Position numbers and translations under genes: made by a program. A stretch of DNA of 64,000 bases from contig CM067552.1 of NCBI GenBank assembly GCA_034509755.1, positions 21,324,753-21,388,752 of the forward strand, written 5' to 3'. This document shows, in pieces, positions 27,001 to 40,571 of the stretch. Source of the DNA: Anisodus tanguticus (lineage: Eukaryota; Streptophyta; Magnoliopsida; Solanales; Solanaceae). Below the pieces are notes generated by a model. The model saw only the letters and a program-made list of their open reading frames with translations. It had not been told where the DNA came from and did not search any database. The stretch's first letter is position 1, and the number at the start of each line of letters is the position of its first letter.

Positions 27001-30000
27001 TTCGACATGTCATTTTCCGTGTCAATAATTTCAATATCTAGGGAAGTTTAGTCATTGTATTTATTAGTAGAGTAATATTTCTTAGTTACATGGATTTTAT
27101 TTCTACAACCACATACGTGTGCCCTAGCCAAACACACACACTTAACAACATCTGTCCACCAAAAGAGATCTTTTTCCCCATTCAATAAAGACCGATCAAT
27201 GTGTTCATTCATCAATATCCTCTCTTTCTTATGGGTTCTGTTGGTTCCTACCATGTTGGCGTACAAATATTCCAAGAAAGAGAAGAGAAAAAAACCGTTT
27301 GCAGAGAAAGTAACTTTTTTCCTGAATTATAAGCAGCGATAGAGCAAATTAGAACAACAAAGAGAGGAAACCAAAGTGATTGATCATTGGAGAAAGAAAT
27401 AGTGGGGATGGAGATCCTATATTTTGCCTTCTTTTTATAATAATTTTTTATTTATTAGAAAGGGATTAGTTTCGACATGCCAGATTCCATGTCAATAATT
27501 TCAATATCAAGGGCACTTTAGTCATTGAATCTATCGACAAATTAATATTTCATAATTACGTGGCTTTTATTTCTACAAATCACATGCGTTTGCCCTAACC
27601 AACTCATCACTTAGTTATCCGTCTACAATAAGAGCTCGTTTTTGCCTATTCAATCAAGATCCATCAATGCGTTCATCCATCAAGTCCATCTAATTTATTA
27701 CGGGTTATGCTTTGGTTTCTACCGGTGTTTCAATATTTCAGAAAGAGAAGAAAAAAAACAATCATTGGATTGGAAAGTGGCCTTTTCATAAATTATAAGC
27801 AGCGATAGAGCAAATCAAAACAACACATAATATTTGGAGAAAGAAATAGTGTGGATGGAGATCTTCTCTATTTCATTCTTTTTTTAATATTTTATTACTT
27901 ATTAGAAAGGGCTTAGTTTCGACATGGAAGATTACATGTTAATATTTAACTATGAAGGGCACTTTAGTCATTGTATCTATTAGCATAGTAATATTTCTTA
28001 GTTACGTGGATTTTATTTTTACAGCCACCAGCGTTGGCCGTAGCTGACTCATCCCTTAAATGTCTGAATACCAAAAGAGCTCTTTTTTTACCATTCAAAC
28101 AAAACTCATAAATGTGCTCATCCATCAATACACTCTCATTTCCTATGGGTTCTGTTGGTTCCTACCAAGTTGGTGTACAAATATTGCAAGAAAGAGAAGA
28201 GAAGGAAACCATTGGTAAAGAAAGTGACTTTTTTCCTGAATTATAAGCAGCGATAGAGGAAATTAGAACATCAAAAAGAGGAAACCAGTGACGGATCTTT
28301 CGAAAAAGAAATAGTGAGGATGGAGATCTTCTCATTTTCCTTCTTTTAGTATAATTTATTTTTATTAGAAAGGGTGAAGTTTCGACATGTCATTTTCCGT
28401 GTCAATAATTTCAATATCTAGGGAAGTTTAGTCATTGTATTTATTAGTAGAGTAATATTTCTTAGTTACATGGATTTTATTTCTACAACCACATACGTGT
28501 GCCCTAGCCAAAGACATCACTTAACAACGGTTGTCCACCAAAAGAGATCTTTTTCCCCATTCAATAAAGACCGATCAATGTGTTCATTCATCAATATCCT
28601 CTCTTTCTTATGGGTTCTGTTGGTTCCACCATGTTGGCGTACAAATATTCCAAGAAAGAGAAGAGAAAAAAACCGTTTGCGAGAAAAGTAACTTTTTTCC
28701 CGAATTATAAGCAGCAATAGAGCAAATTAGAACAACAAAGAGAGGAAACCAGTGATTGATCATTGGAGAAAGAAATAGTGGGGATGGAGATCCTATATTT
28801 TGCCTTCTTTTTATAATAATTTTTTATTTATTATAAAGGGATTAGTTTCGACATGCCAGATTCTATGTCAATAATTTCAATATCAAGGGCACTTTAGTCA
28901 TTGAATCTATCGACAAATTAATATTTCATAATTACGTGGCTTTTATTTCTACAGTCACATGCGTTTGCCCTAACCAACTCATCACTTAGTTATCCGTCTA
29001 CAATAAGAGCTCGTTTTTGCCTATTCAATCAAGATCCATCAATGCGTTCATCCATCAAGTCCATCTAATTTATTACGGGTTATGCTGGTTTCTACCGGTG
29101 TTTCAAATATTTCAGGAAAGAGAAGAAAAAACAATCATTGGATTGGAAAGTGGCCTTTTCATAAATTATAAGCAGCGATAGAGCAAATCAGAACAACACA
29201 TCGAGGGAAACCAAAGGTTGGATATTTGGAGAAAGAAATAGTGTGGATGGAGATCTTCTCTATTTCATTCTTTTTTTAATATTTTATTACTTATTAGAAA
29301 GGGCTTAGTTTCGACATGGAAGATTACATGTTAATATTTAACTATGAAGGGCACTTTAGTCATTGTATCTATTAGCATAGTAATATTTCTTAGTTACGTG
29401 GCTTTTATTTTTACAGCCACCTGCGTTGGCCGTAGCTGACTCATCCCTTAAATGTATGTATACCAAAAGAGCTCTTTTTTTACCATTCAAACAAAACTCA
29501 TAAATGTGCTCATCCATCAATACACTCTCATTTCCTATGGGTTCTGTTGGTTCCTACCAAGTTGGTGTACAAATATTGCAAGAAAGAGAAGAGAAGGAAA
29601 CCATTGGTAAAGAAAGTGACTTTTTTCCAATTATAAGCAGCGATAGAGCAAATTAGAACAACAAAAAGAGGAAACCAAAGGACGGATCTTTCGAAAAAGA
29701 AATAGTGAGGATGGAGATCTTCTCATTTTCCTTCTTTTAGTATAATTTATTTTTATTAGAAAGGGTGAAGTTTCGACATGTCATTTTCCGTGTCAATAAT
29801 TTCAATATCTAGGGAAATTTAGTCATTGTATTTATTAGTAGAGTAATATTTCTTAGTTACATGGATTTTATTTCTACAACCACATACGTGTGCCCTAGCC
29901 AGCACATCACTTAACAGTCTGTCCACCAAAAGAGATCTTTTTCCCCTTTCAATAAAGACCGATCAATGTGTTCATTCATCAATATCCTCTCTTTCTTATG

Positions 30001-33000
30001 GGTTCTGTCGGTTCCTACCATGTTGGCATACAGATATTCCAAGAAAGAGAAGAGAAAAAAACCGTTTGCAGAGAAAGTAACTTTTTTCCTGAATTATAAG
30101 CAAGACGATAGAGCAAATTAGAACAACAAAGAGAGAGAAACCGGTGATTGATCATTGGAGAAAGAAATAGTGGGGATGGAGATCCTATATTTTGCCTTCT
30201 TTTTATAATAATTTTTTATTTATTATAAAGGGATTAGTTTCGACATGCCAGATTCTATGTCAATAATTTCAATATCAAGGGCACTTTAGTCATTGAATCT
30301 ATCGACAAATTAATATTTCATAATTACGTGGCTTTTATTTCTACAGTCACATGCGTTTTCCCTAACCAACTCATCACTTAGTTATCCGTCTACAATAAGA
30401 GCTCGTTTTTGCCTATTCAATCAAGATCCATCAATGCGTTCATCCATCAAGTCCATCTAATTTATTACGGGTTATGCTGGTTTCTACAGGTGTTGGAATA
30501 TTTCAGGAAAGAGAAGAGAAAACAATCTTTGGATTGGAAAGTGGCCTTTTCATAAATTATAAGCAGCGATAGAGCAAATCGAACAACACATCGAGGAAAC
30601 CAGTGTTGGATATTTGGAGAAAGAAATAGTGTGGATGGAGATCTTCTCTATTTCATTCTTTTTTTAATATTTTATTACTTATTAGAGAGGGGTTAGTTTC
30701 GACATGGAAGATTACATGTTAATATTTAACTATGTAGGGCACTTTAGTCATTGTATCTATTAGCATAGTAATATTTCTTAGTTACGTGGATTTTATTTTT
30801 TTTTACAGCCACCTGCGTTGGCCGTAGCTGACTCATCCCTTAAATGTCTGAATACCAAAAGAGCTCTTTTTTTACCATTCAAACAAAACTCATAAATGTG
30901 CTCATCCATCAATACACTCTCATTTCCTATGGGTTCTGTTGGTTCCTACCAAGTTGGTGTACAAATATTGCAAGAAAGAGAAGAGAAGGAAACCATTGGT
31001 AAAGAAAGTGACTTTTTTCCTGAATTATAAGCAGCGATAGAGCAAATTAGAACAACAAAAAGAGGAAACCAGTGACGGATCTTTCGAAAAAGAAATAGTG
31101 AGGATGGAGATCTTCTCATTTTCCTTCTTTTAGTATAATTTATTTTTATTAGAAAGGGTGAAGTTTCGACATGTCATTTTCCGTGTCAATAATTTCAATA
31201 TCTAGGGAAGTTTAGTCATTGTATTTATTAGTAGAGTAATATTTCTTAGTTACATGGATTTTATTTCTACAACCACATACGTGTGCCCTAGCCAGCACAT
31301 CACTTAACAGTCTATCCACCAAAAGAGATCTTTTTCCCCATTCAATAAAGACCGATCAATGTGTTCATTCATCAATATCCTCTCTTTCTTATGGGTTCTG
31401 TTGGTTCCTACCATGTTGGCATACAATATTCCAAGAAAGAGAAGAGAAAAAAACCGTTTGCGAGAAAAGTAACTTTTTTCCCGAATTATAAGCACGATAG
31501 AGCAAATTAGAACAACAAAGAGAGGAAACCAGTGATTGATCATTGGAGAAAGAAATAGTGGGGATGGAGATCCTATATTTTGCCTTCTTTTTATAATAAT
31601 TTTTTATTTATTAGAAAGGGATTAGTTTCGACATGCCAGATTCCATGTCAATAATTTCAATATCAAGGGCACTTTAGTCATTGAATCTATCGACAAATTA
31701 ATATTTCATAATTACGTGGCTTTTATTTCTACAAATCACATGCGTTTGCCCTAACCAACTCATCACTTAGTTATCCGTCTACAATAAGAGCTCGTTTTTG
31801 CCTATTCAATCAAGATCCATCAATGCGTTCATCCATCAAGTCCATCTATTTTATTACGGGTTATGCTGGTTTCTACCGGTGTTGGAATATTTCAGGAAAG
31901 AGAAGAAAAAACAATCATTGGTATTGGAAAGTGGCATTTTCATAAATTATAAGCAACGATAGAGCAAATCGAACAACACATCGAGGAAACCGGTGTTGGA
32001 TATTTGGAGAAAGAAATAGTGTGGATGGAGATCTTCTCTATTTCATTCTTTTTTTAATATTTTATTACTTATTAGAAAGGGCTTAGTTTCGACATGGAAG
32101 ATTACATGTTAATATTTAACTATGAAGGGCACTTTAGTCATTGTATCTATTAGCATAGTAATATTTCTTAGTTACGTGGCTTTTATTTTTACAAACACCG
32201 CGTTGGCCGTAGCCGACTCATCCCTTAAATGTATGTATACCAAAAGAGCTCTTTTTTTACCATTCAAACAAAACTCATAAATGTGCTCATCCATCAATAC
32301 CCTCTCATTTCCTATGGGTTCTGTTGGTTCCTACCAAGTTGGTGTACAAATATTCAAGAAAGAGAAGAGAAGGAAACCATTGGTAAAGAAAGTGACTTTT
32401 TTCCCGAATTATAAGCGCGATAGAGCAAATTAGAACAACAAAAAGAGGAAACCAAAGCGATGGATCTTTCGAAAAAGAAATAGTGAGGATGGAGATCTTC
32501 TCATTTTCCTTCTTTTAGTATAATTTATTTTTATTAGAAAGGGTGAAGTTTCGACATGTCATTTTCCGTGTCAATAATTTCAATATCTAGGGAAGTTTAG
32601 TCATTGTATTTATTAGTAGAGTAATATTTCAGTTACATGGATTTTATTTCTACAACCACATACGTGTGCCCTAGCCAAAGACATCACTTAACAATTGTCC
32701 ACCAAAAGAGATCTTTTTCCCCATTCAATAAAGACCGATCAATGTGTTCATTCATCAATATCCTCTCTTTCTTATGGGTTCTGTCGGTTCCTACCATGTT
32801 GGCATACAGATATTCCAAGAAAGAGAAGAGAAAAAAACCGTTTGCGAGAGAAAGTAACTTTTTTCCCCGAATTATAAGCAATAGAGCAAATTAGAACAAC
32901 AAAGAGAGGAAACCAAAGATTGATCATTGGAGAAAGAAATAGTGGGGATGGAGATCCTATATTTTGCCTTCTTTTTATAATAATTTTTTATTTATTAGAA

Positions 33001-36000
33001 AGGGATTAGTTTCGACATGCCAGATTCCATGTCAATAATTTCAATATCAAGGGCACTTTAGTCATTGAATCTATCGACAAATTAATATTTCATAATTACG
33101 TGGCTTTTATTTCTACAAATCACATGCGCGTTTGCCCTAACCAACTCATCACTTAGTTATCCGTCTACAATAAGAGCTCGTTTTTGCCTATTCAATCAAG
33201 ATCCATCAATGCGTTCATCCATCAAGTCCATCTAATTTATTACGGGTTATGCTGGTTTCTACCGGTGTTGGAATATTTCAGGAAAGAGAAGAGAAAACAA
33301 TCATTGGTATGGAAAGTGGCATTTTCATAAATTATAAGCAGCGATAGAGCAAATCAGAACAACACATCGAGGAAACCAGTGTTGGATATTTGGAGAAAGA
33401 AATAGTGTGGATGGAGATCTTCTCTATTTCATTCTTTTTTTAATATTTTATTACTTATTAGAAAGGGCTTAGTTTCGACATGGAAGATTACATGTTAATA
33501 TTTAACTATGAAGGGCACTTTAGTCATTGTATCTATTAGCATAGTAATATTTCTTAGTTACGTGGCTTTTATTTTTACAGCCACCTGCGTTGGCCGTAGC
33601 TGACTCATCCCTTAAATGTCTGTATACCAAAAGAGCTCTTTTTTTACCATTCAAACAAAACTCATAAATGTGCTCATCCATCAATACCCTCTCATTTCCT
33701 ATGGGTTCTGCTGATTCCTACGAAGTTGGTGTACAAATATTCCAAGAAAGAGAAGAGAAAATTGGTAAATAAAGTGACTTTTTCCGGAATTATAAGCGGC
33801 GATAGAGCAAATTAGAACAACAAAAGAGAGGAAACCAGTGATGGATCTTTCGAAAAAGAAATAGTGAGGATGGAGATCTTCTCATTTTCCTTCTTTTAGT
33901 ATAATTTATTTTTATTAGAAAGGGTGAAGTTTCGACATGTCATTTTCCGTGTCAATAATTTCAATATCTAGGGAAGTTTAGTCATTGTATTTATTAGTAG
34001 AGTAATATTTCTTAGTTACATGGATTTTATTTCTACAACCACATACGTGTGCCCTAGCCAGCACATCACTTAACAGTCTATCCACCAAAAGAGATCTTTT
34101 TCCCCATTCAATCAAGACCGATCAATGTGTTCATTCATCAATATCCTCTCTTTCTTATGGGTTCTGTTGGTTCCTACCATGTTGGCGTACAAATATTCCA
34201 AGAAAGAGAAGAGAAAACAACCGTTTGCAGAGAAAGTAACTTTTTTCCTGAATTATAAGCAGCGATAGAGCAAATTAGAAAAACAAAGAGAGGAAACCAG
34301 TGATTGATCATTGGAGAAAGAAATAGTGGGGATGGAGATCCTATATTTTGCCTTCTTTTTATAATATTTTTTTATATTAGAAAGGGATTAGTTTCGACAT
34401 GCCAGATTCCATGTCAATAATTTCAATATCAAGGGCACTTTAGTCATTGAATCTATCGACAAATTAATATTTCATAATTACGTGGCTTTTATTTCTACAA
34501 ATCACATGCGTTTGCCCTAACCAACTCATCACTTAGTTATCCGTCTACAATAAGAGCTCGTTTTTGCCTATTCAATCAAGATCCATCAATGCGTTCATCC
34601 ATCAAGTCCATCTAATTTATTACGGTTATGTTATGGTTTGGTTCCTACCGGTGTTGGAATATTTCGGAAAGAGAAGAAAAACAATCATTGGTATGGAAAG
34701 TGGCATTTTCATAAATTATAAGCAAATGATAGAGCAAATCGAACAACAACACGAGGGAAACCGGTGTTGGATATTTGGAGAAAGAAATAGTGTGGATGGA
34801 GATCTTCTCTATTTCATTCTTTTTTTAATATTTTATTACTTATTAGAAAGGGCTTAGTTTCGACATGGAAGATTACATGTTAATATTTAACTATGAAGGG
34901 CACTTTAGTCATTGTATCTATTAGCATAGTAATATTTCTTAGTTACGTGGCTTTTATTTTTACAGCCACCTGCGTTGGCCGTAGCTGACTCATCCCTTAA
35001 ATGTATGTATACCAAAAGAGATCTTTTTTTACCATTCAAACAAAACTCATAAATGTGCTCATCCATCAATACCCTCTCATTTCCTATGGGTTCTGCTGAT
35101 TCCTACGAAGTTGGTGTACAAATATTCCAGAAAGAGAAGAGAAAAAAACCATTGGTAAATAAAGTGACTTTTTCCTGAATTATAAGCAGCGATAGAGCAA
35201 ATTAGAACAACAAAGAGAGGAAACCAGCGATGGATCTTTCGAAAAAGAAATAGTGAGGATGGAGATCTTCTCATTTTCCTTCTTTTAGTATAATTTATTT
35301 TTATTAGAAAGGGTGAAGTTTCGACATGTCATTTTCCGTGTCAATAATTTCAATATCTAGGGAAGTTTAGTCATTGTATTTATTAGTAGAGTAATATTTC
35401 TTAGTTACATGGATTTTATTTCTACAACCACATACGTGTGCCCTAGCCAAAGACATCACTTAACTGTCTTGTCCACCAAAAGAGATCTTTTTCCCCATTC
35501 AATCAAGACCGATCAATGTGTTCATCCATCAATACCCTCTCTTTCTTATGGGTTCTGTTGGTTCCTACCATGTTGGCGTACAAATATTCCAAGAAAGAGA
35601 AGAGAAAAAAACCGTTTGCAGAGAAAGTAACTTTTTTCCTGAATTATAAGCAGCGATAGAGCAAATTAGAACAACAAAGAGAGGAAACAAGTGATTGATC
35701 ATTGGAGAATGAAATAGTGGGGATGGAGATCTTATCTTTTGCCTTCTTTTTATAATAATTTTTTATTTAATAGAAAGGGATTAGTTTCGACATGCCAGAT
35801 TCCATGTCAATAATTTCAATATCAAGGGCACTTTAGTCATTGAATCTATCGACAAATTAATATTTCATAATTACGTGGCTTTTATTTCTACAGTCACATG
35901 CGTTTGCCCTAACCAACTCATCACTTAGTTATCCGTCTACAATAAGAGCTCGTTTTTGCCTATTCAATCAAGATCCATCAATGCGTTCATCCATCAAGTC

Positions 36001-38724
36001 CATCTAATTTATTACGGGTTATGTTTGGTTTCCTACCGGTGTTGGAATATTTCAGAAAGAGAAGAAAAAAACAATCATTGGTATGGAAAGTGGCATTTTC
36101 ATAAATTATAAGCAGCGATAGAGCAAATCGAAACAACACATCGAGGAAACCAAAGTGTTGGATATTTGGAGAAAGAAATAGTGTGGATGGAGATCTTCTC
36201 TATTTCATTCTTTTTTAATATTTTATTACTTATTAGAAAGGGCTTAGTTTCGACATGGAAGATTCCATGTTAATATTTAACTATGAAGGGCACTTTAGTC
36301 ATTGTATCTATTAGCATAGTAATATTTCTTAGTTACGTGGCTTTTATTTTTACACCACTGCGTTGGCCGTAGCCGACTCATCCCTTAAATGTATGTATAC
36401 CAAAAGAGCTCTTTTTTTACCATTCAAACAAAACTCATAAATGTGCTCATCCATCAATACCTCTCATTTCCTATGGGTTCTGTTGGTTCCTACCAAGTTG
36501 GTGTACAAATATTCCAAGAAAGAGAAGAGAAAAAACCATTGGTAAAGAAAGTGACTTTTTTCCCGAATTATAAGCGAGCGATAGAGCAAATTAGAACAAC
36601 AAAAGAGGAAACCAATGATGGATCTTTCGAAAAAGAAATAGTGAGGATGGAGATCTTCTCATTTTCCTTCTTTTAGTATAATTTATTTTTATTAGAAAGG
36701 GTGAAGTTTCGACATGTCATTTTCCGTGTCAATAATTTCAATATCTAGGGAAGTTTAGTCATTGTATTTATTAGTAGAGTAATATTTCTTAGTTACATGG
36801 ATTTTATTTCTACAACCACATACGTGTGCCCTAGCCAAAGACATCACTTAACAAATTGTCCACCAAAAGAGATCTTTTTCCCCATTCAATCAAGACCGAT
36901 CAATGTGTTCATTCATCAATATCCTCTCTTTCTTATGGGTTCTGTTGGTTCCTACCATGTTGGCGTACAAATATTCCAAGAAAGAGAAGAGAAAAAAACC
37001 GTTTGCAGAGAAAGTAACTTTTTTCCTGAATTATAAGCAGCGATAGAGCAAATTAGAACAACAAAGAGAGAGAAACCGTGATTGATCATTGGAGAAAGAA
37101 ATAGTGGGGATGGAGATCCTATCTTTTGCCTTCTTTTTATAATAATTTTTTATTTATTAGAAAGGGATTAGTTTCGACATGCCAGATTCCATGTCAATAA
37201 TTTCAATATCAAGGGCACTTTAGTCATTGAATCTATCGACAAATTAATATTTCATAATTACGTGGCTTTTATTTCTACAATCACATGCGTTTGCCCTAAC
37301 CAACTCATCACTTAGTTATCCGTCTACAATAAGAGCTCGTTTTTGCCTATTCAATCAAGATCCATCAATGCGTTCATCCATCAAGTCCATCTAATTTATT
37401 ACGGGTTATGCTGGTTCCTACCGGTGTTGGAATATTTCAGGAAAGAGAAGAGAAAACAATCATTGGTATGGAAAGTGGCATTTTCATAAATTATAAGCAG
37501 CGATAGAGCAAATCAGAACAACACATCGAGGAAACCAGTGTTGGATATTTGGAGAAAGAAATAGTGTGGATGGAGATCTTCTCTATTTCATTCTTTTTTT
37601 AATATTTTATTACTTATTAGAAAGGGCTTAGTTTCGACATGGAAGATTCCATGTTAATAATTTAACTATGAAGGGCACTTTAGTCATTGTATCTATTAGC
37701 ATAGTAATATTTCTTAGTTACGTGGCTTTTATTTTTACAGCCACCTGCGTTGGCCGTAGCTGACTCATCCCTTAAATGTATGTATACCAAAAGAGATCTT
37801 TTTTTACCATTCAAACAAAACTCATAAATGTGCTCATCCATCAATACCCTCTCATTTCCTATGGGTTCTGCTGATTCCTACCAAGTTGGTGTACAAATAT
37901 TCCAAGAAAGAGAAGAGAAAAAAACCATTGGTAAAGAAAGTGACTTTTTTCCTGAATTATAAGCAGCGATAGAGCAAATTAGAACAACAAAGAGAGGAAA
38001 CCAGCGATGGATCTTTCGAAAAAGAAATAGTGAGGATGGAGATCTTCTCATTTTCCTTCTTTTAGTATAATTTATTTTTATTAGAAAGGGTGAAGTTTCG
38101 ACATGTCATTTTCCGTGTCAATAATTTCAATATCTAGGGAAGTTTAGTCATTGTATTTATTAGTAGAGTAATATTTCTTAGTTACATGGATTTTATTTCT
38201 ACAACCACATACGTGTGCCCTAGCCAGCACATCACTTAACTATCTGTCCACCAAAAGAGATCTTTTTCCCCATTCAATCAAGACCGATCAATGTGTTCAT
38301 CCATCAATACCCTCTCTTTCTTATGGGTTCTGTTGGTTCCTACCATGTTGGCGTACAAATATTCCAAGAAAGAGAAGAGAAAAAAACCGTTTGCAGAGAA
38401 AGTAACTTTTTTCCTGAATTATAAGCAGCGATAGAGCAAATTAGAACAACAAAGAGAGGAAACCAGTGATTGATCATTGGAGAAAGAAATAGTGGGGATG
38501 GAGATCTTATCTTTTGCCTTCTTTTTATAATAATTTTTTATTTATTAGAAAGGGATTAGTTTCGACATGCCAGATTCCATGTCAATAATTTCAATATCAA
38601 GGGCACTTTAGTCATTGAATCTATCGACACAAAATAATATTTCATAATTACGTGGCTTTTATTTCTACAGTCACATGCGTTTGCCCTAACCAACTCATCA
38701 CTTAGTTATCCGTCTACAATAAGA
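18069..38724 (+). repeat. Satellite array, HOR subfamily II (three subunits)
   Basis: Same orientation and A-B-C order as before the gap, but with different fixed states: GCTCGTTTTTGCC in A, AGCATAGTAATATTTC in A, TTTTTTTACCATTCAAAC in B, and ATAATTACGTGGC in C. After a cut first unit, complete HORs start at 19303, 20693, 22076, 23469, 24851, 26236, 27634, 29009, 30401, 31790, 33176, 34556, 35948 and 37335, with mean spacing of about 1,387 bp. Private variants shared by neighbouring units, such as CCCTGACCAACTC in the units ending near 19300 and 20690, point to recent local duplication. The 27634 unit is short (1,375 bp) because about 18 bp are missing near 27828. Confidence 0.96.
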
Positions 38725-40571
38725 GCTCGTTTTTGCCTATTCAATCAAGATCCATCAATGCGTTCATCCATCAAGTCCATCTAATTTATTACGGGTTATG
38801 CTGGTTCCTACCGGTGTTGGAATATTTCAGGAAAGAGAAGAGAAAACAATCATTGGTATGGAAAGTGGCATTTTCATAAATTATAAGCAGCGATAGAGCA
38901 AATCAGAACAACACATCGAGGAAACCAGTGTTGGATATTTGGAGAAAGAAATAGTGTGGATGGAGATCTTCTCTATTTCATTCTTTTTTAAATATTTTAT
39001 TACTTATTAGAAAGGGCTTAGTTTCGACATGGAAGATTCCATGTTAATAATTTAACTATGAAGGGTACTTTAGTCATTGTATCTATTAGCATAGTAATAT
39101 TTCTTAGTACGTGGCTTTTATTTTTACAGCACCGCGTTGGCCGTAGCCGACTCATCCCTTAAATGTATGTATACCAAAAGAGCTCTTTTTTTACCATTCA
39201 AACAAAACTCATAAATGCGCTCATCCATCAATACCCTCTCACTTCCTATGGGTTCTGCTGATTCCAACGAAGTTGGTGTACAAATATTGCAAGAAAGAGA
39301 AGAGAAGGAAACCATTGGTAAAGAAAGTGACTTTTTTCCCGAATTATAAGCGAGCGATAGAGCAAATTAGAACAACAAAGAGAGGAAACCAAAGCAATGG
39401 ATCTTTCGAAAAAGAAATAGTGAGGATGGAGATCTTCTCATTTTCCTTCTTTTAGTATAATTTATTTTTATTAGAAAGGGTGAAGTTTCGACATGTCATT
39501 TTCCATGTCAATAATTTCAATATCTGGGGAAGTTTAGTCATTGTATTTATTAGTAGAGTAATATTTCTTAGTTACATGGATTTTATTTCTACAACCACAT
39601 ACGTGTGCCCTAGCCAGCACATCACTTAACTGTCTACACAAAAGAGATCTTTTTCCCCATTCAATAAAGACCGATCAATGGGTTCATCCATCAATACCCT
39701 CTCTTTTCTTATGGGTTCTGTTGGTTCTTACCATGTTGGCGTACAAATATTCCAAGAAAGAGAAGAGAAAAAAACTGTTGGTAAAGAAAATGACTTTTTT
39801 CCTGAATTATAAGCAGCGATAGAGCAAATTAGAACAACAAAGAGAGGAAACCAGCGATGGATCTTTCGAAAAAGAAATAGTGAGGATGGAGATCTTCTCA
39901 TTTTCCTTCTTTTAGTAAAATTTACTTTTATTAGAAAGGGTGAAGTTTCGACATGTCATTTTCCGTGTCAATAATTTCAATATCTAGGGAAGTTTAGTCA
40001 TGTATTTATTAATAGAGTAATATTTCTTAGTTACATGGATTTTATTTCTACACCCACATATGTGTGCCCTAGCCAGCACATCACTTAACTGTCTGTCCAC
40101 CAAAAGAGATCTTTTTCCCCATTCAATAAAGATCGATCAATATGTTCATCCATCAATACCCTCTCTTTTTTATGGGTTCTGTTGGTTCCTACCATGTTGG
40201 CCTACAAATATTCCTAGAAAGAGAAGAGAAAAAAACCGTTTGCAGAGAAAGTAACTTTTTTCCTGAATTATAAGCAGCGATAGAGCAAATTAGAACAACA
40301 AAGAGAGGAAACCAGTGATTGATCATTGGAGAAAGAAATAGTGGGGATGGAGATCTTATCTTTTGCCTTCTTTTTATAATAATTTTTTATTTATTAGAAA
40401 GGGATTAGTTTCGACATGCCAGATTCCATGTCAATAATTTCAATATCAAGGGCACTTTAGTCATTGAATCTATCCACAAATTAATATTTCATAATTACGT
40501 GGCTTTTATTTCTACAGTCACATGCGTTTGCCCTAACCAACTCATCACTTAGTTATCCGTCTACAATAAGA
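38725..40571 (+). repeat. Four-subunit HOR, copy 1
   Basis: Unit of 1,847 bp with the order A (38725-39183), B (39184-39645), C/B hybrid (39646-40107), C (40108-40571). It is longer than the normal HOR by one monomer. Its A subunit still has the GCTCGTTTTTG state, unlike copies 2-5, which have GCTCATTTTTG. It may be the oldest of the five, or the junction with the three-subunit array. Confidence 0.93.
39646..40107 (+). repeat. Chimeric C/B satellite subunit (prototype)
   Basis: The first ~110 bp are C-type: GATCTTTTTCCCCATTC, AATAAAGACCGATCAATG, GTTGGCGTACAAATATTCC. From about 39770 the sequence is B-type: TGTTGGTAAAGAAAATGAC, GATGGATCTTTCGAAAAAG, GTGAGGATGG, ACATGTCATTTTCCGTGTC, CTACACCCACATATGTG. 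The switch lies between about 39748 and 39778, in the AAATATTCCAAGAAAGAG stretch common to all subunits. The four further copies are 41495-41959, 43352-43815, 45204-45666 and 47055-47517, all with the same join. This is what unequal crossover between a C and a B subunit would produce. Confidence 0.88.
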
